Assembly (NCBI GenBank): GCA_965226245.1
Contig: CBDDCL010000015.1
Location: 372,001 to 436,000 of the forward strand
Direction of reading: 5' to 3'
DNA: 64,000 nt
From: CBDCYS01 sp965226245
Lineage (GTDB): Bacteria > Acidobacteriota > Terriglobia > Bryobacterales > UBA6623
Shown: in pieces, positions 60,301 to 64,000 of the stretch
Layout of the letters: each line of letters starts with the position of its first letter
Numbering within the stretch: position 1 is the first letter of the stretch
The notes under the pieces: model-generated
Seen by the model: the letters and a program-made list of their open reading frames with translations, nothing else
The model's database searches: none
What the model was told of the DNA's origin: nothing
Translations under genes and position numbers: made by a program

Positions 60301-61383
60301 TCAAACCCGCTTTAGAATTTCCGGCGCGATCTCATCGATTGGGGCTACGACGTCCGCCAGTCCGGCCTGCGCGACAAAACCCGGCATGCCCCACACGACG
60401 CTGGTCGCTTTGTCTTGGGCAATAACCGCGGCGCCCTTTGCCTTGATCTGTTTTACGCCGCTCAATCCGTCTTGGCCCATGCCGGTCAGGATGACTCCGA
60501 GCGCCCGGCTGCCATAGATCGCAGCCACCGAGGCGAACAAGACGTCCACCGCGGGACGGCAGGAGTTGACGGGCGGGGATTTGTCGAGGGCGGCGACAAT
60601 CGCCGTGCCAGACCGTTTCAGAACCAGATGAAAGCCGCCGGCTGCGACGACCGCCTTGCCGGGCTCGATGGGCGTTCCTTGCCCTGCTTCCTCGACGCGA
60701 ATGTGGCTGCAAGACTGCAGCCGCTGTGCCAGCAGGCGCGTGAAAATGGGCGGCATGTGCTGCACGATCACAATCGGGCAAGGCAAATCCGCCGGAAACA
60801 GCGGAAAGATCTCGGCTAGGGCGTTTGGGCCTCCGGTGGAAACGCCAATCGCAATGATTTCCTTCTTTGATTGCCAGTTCCGGCGAGCGGGTGGATTTGG
60901 AACCAGAACCGGTTGAGCCTCGAGAACGGGAGCAGGGGTCTTCAGATTAAAGAACTGCCTTATTCTTGGCGCCAGCTCGCCCCGAAGCCTTTCCAGCGAC
61001 TTCTCCAAGGAGCCAACATTCGCCGCCTTGGTGACGTAGTCGTTAGCGCCCAGCGAGAGCGCCTCGAGTGTCTTCGCCGCCCCACGCTCGGTCAGAGCCG
61101 AAAACATGATTACGAGGAGCCGGGGATAAAGCTTGCGAATCTGGCGCAGCGTTTCCAGCCCGTCCATCTCTGGCATTTCGATGTCCAGCGTGACTACATC
61201 GGGATTGACCTGTGGAATCTTTGCCAAGGCGACGGACCCGTTCGGGGCGGTTCCGACGATTTCCAGATCCGCGTCTTCGGACAAGGCCCGAGTAATGAGC
61301 CGCCGAATGACAACGGAATCGTCGACAATGAGGACACGAATCTGGCGTCCGGCTGGTATCGTCCGCGCTGTTTGCAATGCCAT
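60301..61383 (-). CDS. cheB: Chemotaxis protein-glutamate methylesterase CheB
   Basis: A 360-residue CheB: receiver domain (about 15-135) with VLIVDDSVV and the phospho-accepting Asp in VTLDIEMPEMDGL, then a linker and the esterase domain with Ser in GVSTGGPNAL, His in IVQHMP and Asp in LTGMGQDGL. It demethylates receptors when phosphorylated. Part of the cheY-cheB-cheR-cheX run. Confidence 0.96.
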   Translation of the reverse strand: MALQTARTIPAGRQIRVLIVDDSVVIRRLITRALSEDADLEIVGTAPNGSVALAKIPQVNPDVVTLDIEMPEMDGLETLRQIRKLYPRLLVIMFSALTERGAAKTLEALSLGANDYVTKAANVGSLEKSLERLRGELAPRIRQFFNLKTPAPVLEAQPVLVPNPPARRNWQSKKEIIAIGVSTGGPNALAEIFPLFPADLPCPIVIVQHMPPIFTRLLAQRLQSCSHIRVEEAGQGTPIEPGKAVVAAGGFHLVLKRSGTAIVAALDKSPPVNSCRPAVDVLFASVAAIYGSRALGVILTGMGQDGLSGVKQIKAKGAAVIAQDKATSVVWGMPGFVAQAGLADVVAPIDEIAPEILKRV

Positions 61384-61413
61384 GGTCCGGTATCCACCTG
61401 CCCTAACGTGGCG

Positions 61414-61788
61414 TTAGTTCAACACCCCTAAGATGCGCAGCTTGTCCGCAATCACCTCTTTCGTGAACGGTTTCATGATGTATTCGTTCGCTCCGGCATC
61501 AAGGGCCTTAACCATCTGATCGACCGCGGTCTCGGTTGTCACCATCACCAGAAGAGAGGACTTGAAGCGCCCGTCCAAACGGACTTTCGTCACAAACTCG
61601 AGCCCGTTCATCACGGGCATGTTCCAATCGACCAGCATCAGCGATACCGGCTCCCCAACCTCATCCAGCCGATCCAAAGCTTCGCGGCCATTGCCGGCTT
61701 CCCAAACTTCGAAGCCTAGCTCCCGGATTGTGTCCCCGAGGATTCGTCGAATCGCTCGCGAATCATCGATGATCATCGCTTTATCCAT
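61414..61788 (-). CDS. cheY: CheY-like single-domain response regulator
   Basis: A 124-residue receiver: AMIIDDSRAIRRIL (acid pair), Asp in LMLVDWNMPVMNGLEFV, Thr in LVMVTTETA, Lys in MKPFTKE. ATG 61788 starts at the proper point; the longer frame contains no receiver residues. First gene of the chemotaxis operon. No cheA is in the window, so its kinase is encoded elsewhere. Confidence 0.92.
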   Translation of the reverse strand: MDKAMIIDDSRAIRRILGDTIRELGFEVWEAGNGREALDRLDEVGEPVSLMLVDWNMPVMNGLEFVTKVRLDGRFKSSLLVMVTTETAVDQMVKALDAGANEYIMKPFTKEVIADKLRILGVLN

Positions 61789-62498
61789 TGGCAGGCGCCC
61801 CTTTGGAAACGGTTCTCTTCTGTCTCCACAATCAGGATGTACGGCCCGACTTATCAAAAAGGCCCGTGCAAAAACCAGGACTTGCACGGCTCGCCGGTTG
61901 AATGATTGTCAATTCTCGGGAGGGACCCTTTGACGGCTCGTCTGGTTGCCGCACATCCCTCCCTTTGGTATTCATCGGCCAAGAGAGCCGAGTCTTATAG
62001 GCGCCTTCACTCCTGTTTGCACCGGCTATCCTGCTTTTCTCGCCCACTTTGAGAGCGTCGGCGCCAAAGGCCCCAATGTAGCGGCCGACCACCGAGACCT
62101 GGGACAATTTTGGATTCAGTGACGCCGAGGGCCGCGGCGACAACTGCGCCAATGCGCGGCTGTTTGTGCCCGCCGACATTCACCTTGGCAAGCACGTTCG
62201 AGTCTTTGCCGAAGGCAAGACGCCTCTGGCCACCGAGCGCAATCTGCCTGGCGCGCCCCGGCCGCACGCCGGTTTCGATTACGCCGGCGAAGACGATGGC
62301 CGCGACGACCGCCTGGGCGCCTTCAATCAACTGTTCCGCTGGGGCACGCGGCTTCAGGCGTTACAAACACGCGATTTGGGGTGTTTTACGTAGTTTCGAA
62401 CTTGTCGCGTCGGTTAAGCGATTGGTTATTACTCGTCAACTGCCCACACCTGCCTGTCTGTATCAAATAAAATCTTAGTGTCGATCGCTAATATATTA
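61789..62498. other. Intergenic region with relic gene
   Basis: Contains the upstream region of cheY and the barrel-protein fragment at 62075-62390; otherwise nothing recognised. Confidence 0.5.
62075..62390 (+). pseudogene. Fragment of an outer-membrane beta-barrel (alginate export-like) gene
   Basis: In one frame, ETWDNFGFSDAEGRGDNCAN then ARLFVPADIHLGKHVRVFAEG resembles the inner strands of alginate-export-type barrels. A stop precedes and no signal peptide or C-terminus is present. Assignment is by pattern only. Confidence 0.35.
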
Positions 62499-62529
62499 TT
62501 GACAACGTCTCCCTAGTCTGTGCTATTAT
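62499..62529 (+). promoter_or_regulatory. Sigma-70-like promoter for groES-groEL
   Basis: TTGACA (62499-62504) and TATTAT (62524-62529) with a 19-base spacer in a notably AT-rich stretch. No CIRCE element (TTAGCACTC / GAGTGCTAA) was found nearby. Confidence 0.6.
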
Positions 62530-62535
62530 GAATTC

Positions 62536-62765
62536 ACGGGAGCTCACCCTTGGCGGTGAGTTCTGCTAAGTTCCGCGGAACGCCGGTCGGAATCCGGTCC
62601 CCGAAACGAATGAACCAGCGCTGTCACGGCTCTGTGGCAGCCTTCCTGGAGCGTAACTGATTCGTGATTCGAGAGCGGATGGCCGTTTGCCTGCAGCCCT
62701 GATTCACCAGTCGTTGCTTGCGTTAACAGTTTGCGCCAGGGATCTGCATATCAGTTCAAAACATT
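62536..62765 (+). ncRNA. Long structured leader upstream of groES (candidate)
   Basis: About 240 bases of untranslated leader. Possible stems: CTCACC/GGTGAG near 62546-62563, CCGGTC with GGAATCCGG near 62584-62600, and CTGTCAC/GTGGCAG near 62616-62635. The GGAAC-N-CCGGT ... GAATCCGG ... CCCCG order recalls part of a cobalamin riboswitch core but no B12 box is seen. Confidence 0.35.
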
Positions 62766-62778
62766 GGAGGAAACACCT

Positions 62779-63093
62779 ATGAAGCTAAGACCGTTGCACG
62801 ATCGTATCCTCGTTGAGCGCATCGAGGATGGCGAACAAGTCAAGGGCGGGATCATCATTCCCGACTCGGCCAAAGAGAAGCCCCAGCAGGGCAAAGTCAT
62901 CGCCGTCGGGAATGGCAAACGCTTGGAAGACGGCTCCATTGTCGCTCTGGACGTCAAAGAAGGCGACCGCATTCTGTTCGCCAAGTACGCCGGAAGCGAA
63001 GTGAAAATCGACGATAACGAATACCTCATTTTCCGCGAGGACGAAGTTCTCGCCATCCTCGAAGATACTAAGACATCAGAGAAAGCTGCTTAA
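62779..63093 (+). CDS. groES: Co-chaperonin GroES
   Basis: A 104-residue protein: MKLRPLHDRILVERIEDGEQ, the mobile loop VKGGIIIPDSAKEKPQQGKV, and ILFAKYAGSEVKIDDNEYLI. GroES caps GroEL during folding. GGAGG lies eight bases before ATG 62779; the extra 16 codons of the longer frame are rejected. GroEL follows after 16 bases. Confidence 0.97.
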   Translation: MKLRPLHDRILVERIEDGEQVKGGIIIPDSAKEKPQQGKVIAVGNGKRLEDGSIVALDVKEGDRILFAKYAGSEVKIDDNEYLIFREDEVLAILEDTKTSEKAA

Positions 63094-63109
63094 GGAGGAA
63101 TAACGACAA

Positions 63110-64000
63110 ATGGCTGGAAAGCAAATTGTTTATGGAGAAGAGTCCCGTAAGGCGATTCTAACGGGCGTGAACAAGCTCGCCAATACGGTGAGAGTGACCC
63201 TGGGACCCAAGGGCCGCAACGTTGTGCTGGAGAAGAAGTTCGGCGGCCCGACCGTCACCAAGGACGGCGTCACGGTAGCCAAGGAAATCGAGCTGGAAGA
63301 CAAGCTGGAAAACATCGGCGCGCAGATGGTACGCGAAGTGGCGTCGAAGACCAGTGACGTCGCCGGCGACGGCACCACGACGGCTACGATTTTGGCCCAA
63401 GCCATCTACCGCGAAGGCGTCAAGAGCGTTGCCGCCGGCGCCAATCCGATGGCGATCAAGCGCGGCATCGAGCGGGCCACCAAGCTCGTCGTCGAGAACA
63501 TCGAATCGATGTCCCGTCCCGTCGAGGGCGACGCCGTTTCGCAAGTGGCGGCGATCTCGGCCAATAGCGACGAAACGATCGGCAAGATCATCGCCCAGGC
63601 GATGGAAAAGGTCGGCAAAGACGGCGTCATCACGGTCGAGGAAGGCAAGACCATGGAGACCGAGCTGGAGGTGGTCGAAGGCATGCAGTTTGACCGCGGT
63701 TACCTGTCTCCCTACTTCGTGACCGACCAGGAATCGATGGAGTGCGTTCTGGAGAACGCCTACATCCTGATCCATGAGAAGAAGATCAGCAGCATGAAAG
63801 ACCTTCTTCCTTTGCTCGAGCTGGTCTCGCGCGCCGGACGGCCCTTGCTGATCGTCGCCGAGGAAGTCGAAGGTGAAGCTCTCGCCACGCTTGTTGTCAA
63901 CAAGCTGCGCGGCACTCTGAACGTCGCCGCCGTCAAGGCGCCCGGCTTCGGCGATCGCCGCAAGGCCATGCTCGAGGACATCGGCATCCTCACCGGCGGC
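63110..64000 (+). CDS. groL: Chaperonin GroEL, 5' part (runs off right edge)
   Basis: 297 codons are visible, no stop. The sequence starts MAGKQIVYGEESRKAILTGV and has the ATP-site signatures VTLGPKGRNVVLEKKFG, KDGVTVAKEIELED, TSDVAGDGTTTATILAQ with the catalytic Asp, and part of the apical domain. AAGGAGGAAT is the SD. The protein's C-terminal half lies outside the window. Confidence 0.97.
   Translation, partial: MAGKQIVYGEESRKAILTGVNKLANTVRVTLGPKGRNVVLEKKFGGPTVTKDGVTVAKEIELEDKLENIGAQMVREVASKTSDVAGDGTTTATILAQAIYREGVKSVAAGANPMAIKRGIERATKLVVENIESMSRPVEGDAVSQVAAISANSDETIGKIIAQAMEKVGKDGVITVEEGKTMETELEVVEGMQFDRGYLSPYFVTDQESMECVLENAYILIHEKKISSMKDLLPLLELVSRAGRPLLIVAEEVEGEALATLVVNKLRGTLNVAAVKAPGFGDRRKAMLEDIGILTGG

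Noticed and set aside
62530..62600. CIRCE element upstream of groES
   Set aside because: Only GAGTTCTGCTAA resembles one half; the other half and the 9-bp spacing are missing.
1..64000. CRISPR array
   Set aside because: No regularly spaced direct repeats with unique spacers; the tandem repeats found are adjacent duplications or coding pentapeptide repeats, and no cas genes are seen.

Overview
The window looks like a chromosomal segment of an Acidobacteriota genome, most likely of the Solibacter/Bryobacter type. Support: GC-rich DNA with SD-led genes, a VWFA-related secreted protein of the type common in acidobacteria (27660-28529), a DUF1592/DUF1552 pair, a kinase-TolB-TPR protein, secreted sialidase and PQQ-propeller proteins, and a Tat-exported Gfo/Idh/MocA oxidoreductase. 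Intergenic DNA is full of dispersed hairpins and repeats.

Layout. 0-4.6 kb: lipid genes (C-terminal part of a fatty-acyl reductase, an ACP/acyl-AMP ligase/acyltransferase fusion, PlsY). 4.6-8 kb: repeat-rich DNA carrying a complete two-gene insertion sequence (winged-helix protein plus DDE transposase). 8-24.7 kb: SPFH protein, sugar isomerase-like protein, YeiH-type transporter, an AhpD-like gene that is continuous only if an in-frame TGA is read as selenocysteine, a MacB/Lol-type ABC exporter operon followed by glpK, an NAD-epimerase, sialidase and PQQ protein. 24.7-38 kb: Ser/Thr kinase and a truncated duplicate, VWFA protein, coiled-coil membrane protein, glycosyltransferase plus flippase-like protein, ankyrin protein, DUF1552/DUF1592 pair. 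38-44 kb: decayed accessory region with an IS1595 insertion inside a secreted-protein gene, a damaged glycosyltransferase and foldback repeats. 44.5-54.3 kb: ALDH, a TIR-like/PIN pair, HugZ-like protein, an OpuB-type ABC pair without binding protein, phasin, hicBA with higA and RAYT remnants, a truncated DUF4062 protein convergent with a pentapeptide-TIR protein. 54.8-64 kb: oxidoreductase, permease, SDR, a cheY-cheB-cheR-cheX-pilZ chemotaxis operon, and groES-groEL (groEL runs off the right edge).

Most noteworthy: (1) the selenocysteine-type CxxU AhpD-like gene with a 7-bp hairpin at bSECIS distance after the TGA; (2) the IS at 5517-7446, with 17-bp terminal inverted repeats, a 22-bp palindromic direct repeat on both flanks, an operator-like inverted repeat over its promoter, and an apparently nested outer pair of ends; (3) an IS1595 insertion whose 8-bp duplication can be verified from the reading frame it breaks; (4) several dispersed hairpin families with conserved loops and changing stems; (5) TIR-like genes next to a PIN protein and next to DUF4062. 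All family assignments come from reading the sequences; no database search was run.
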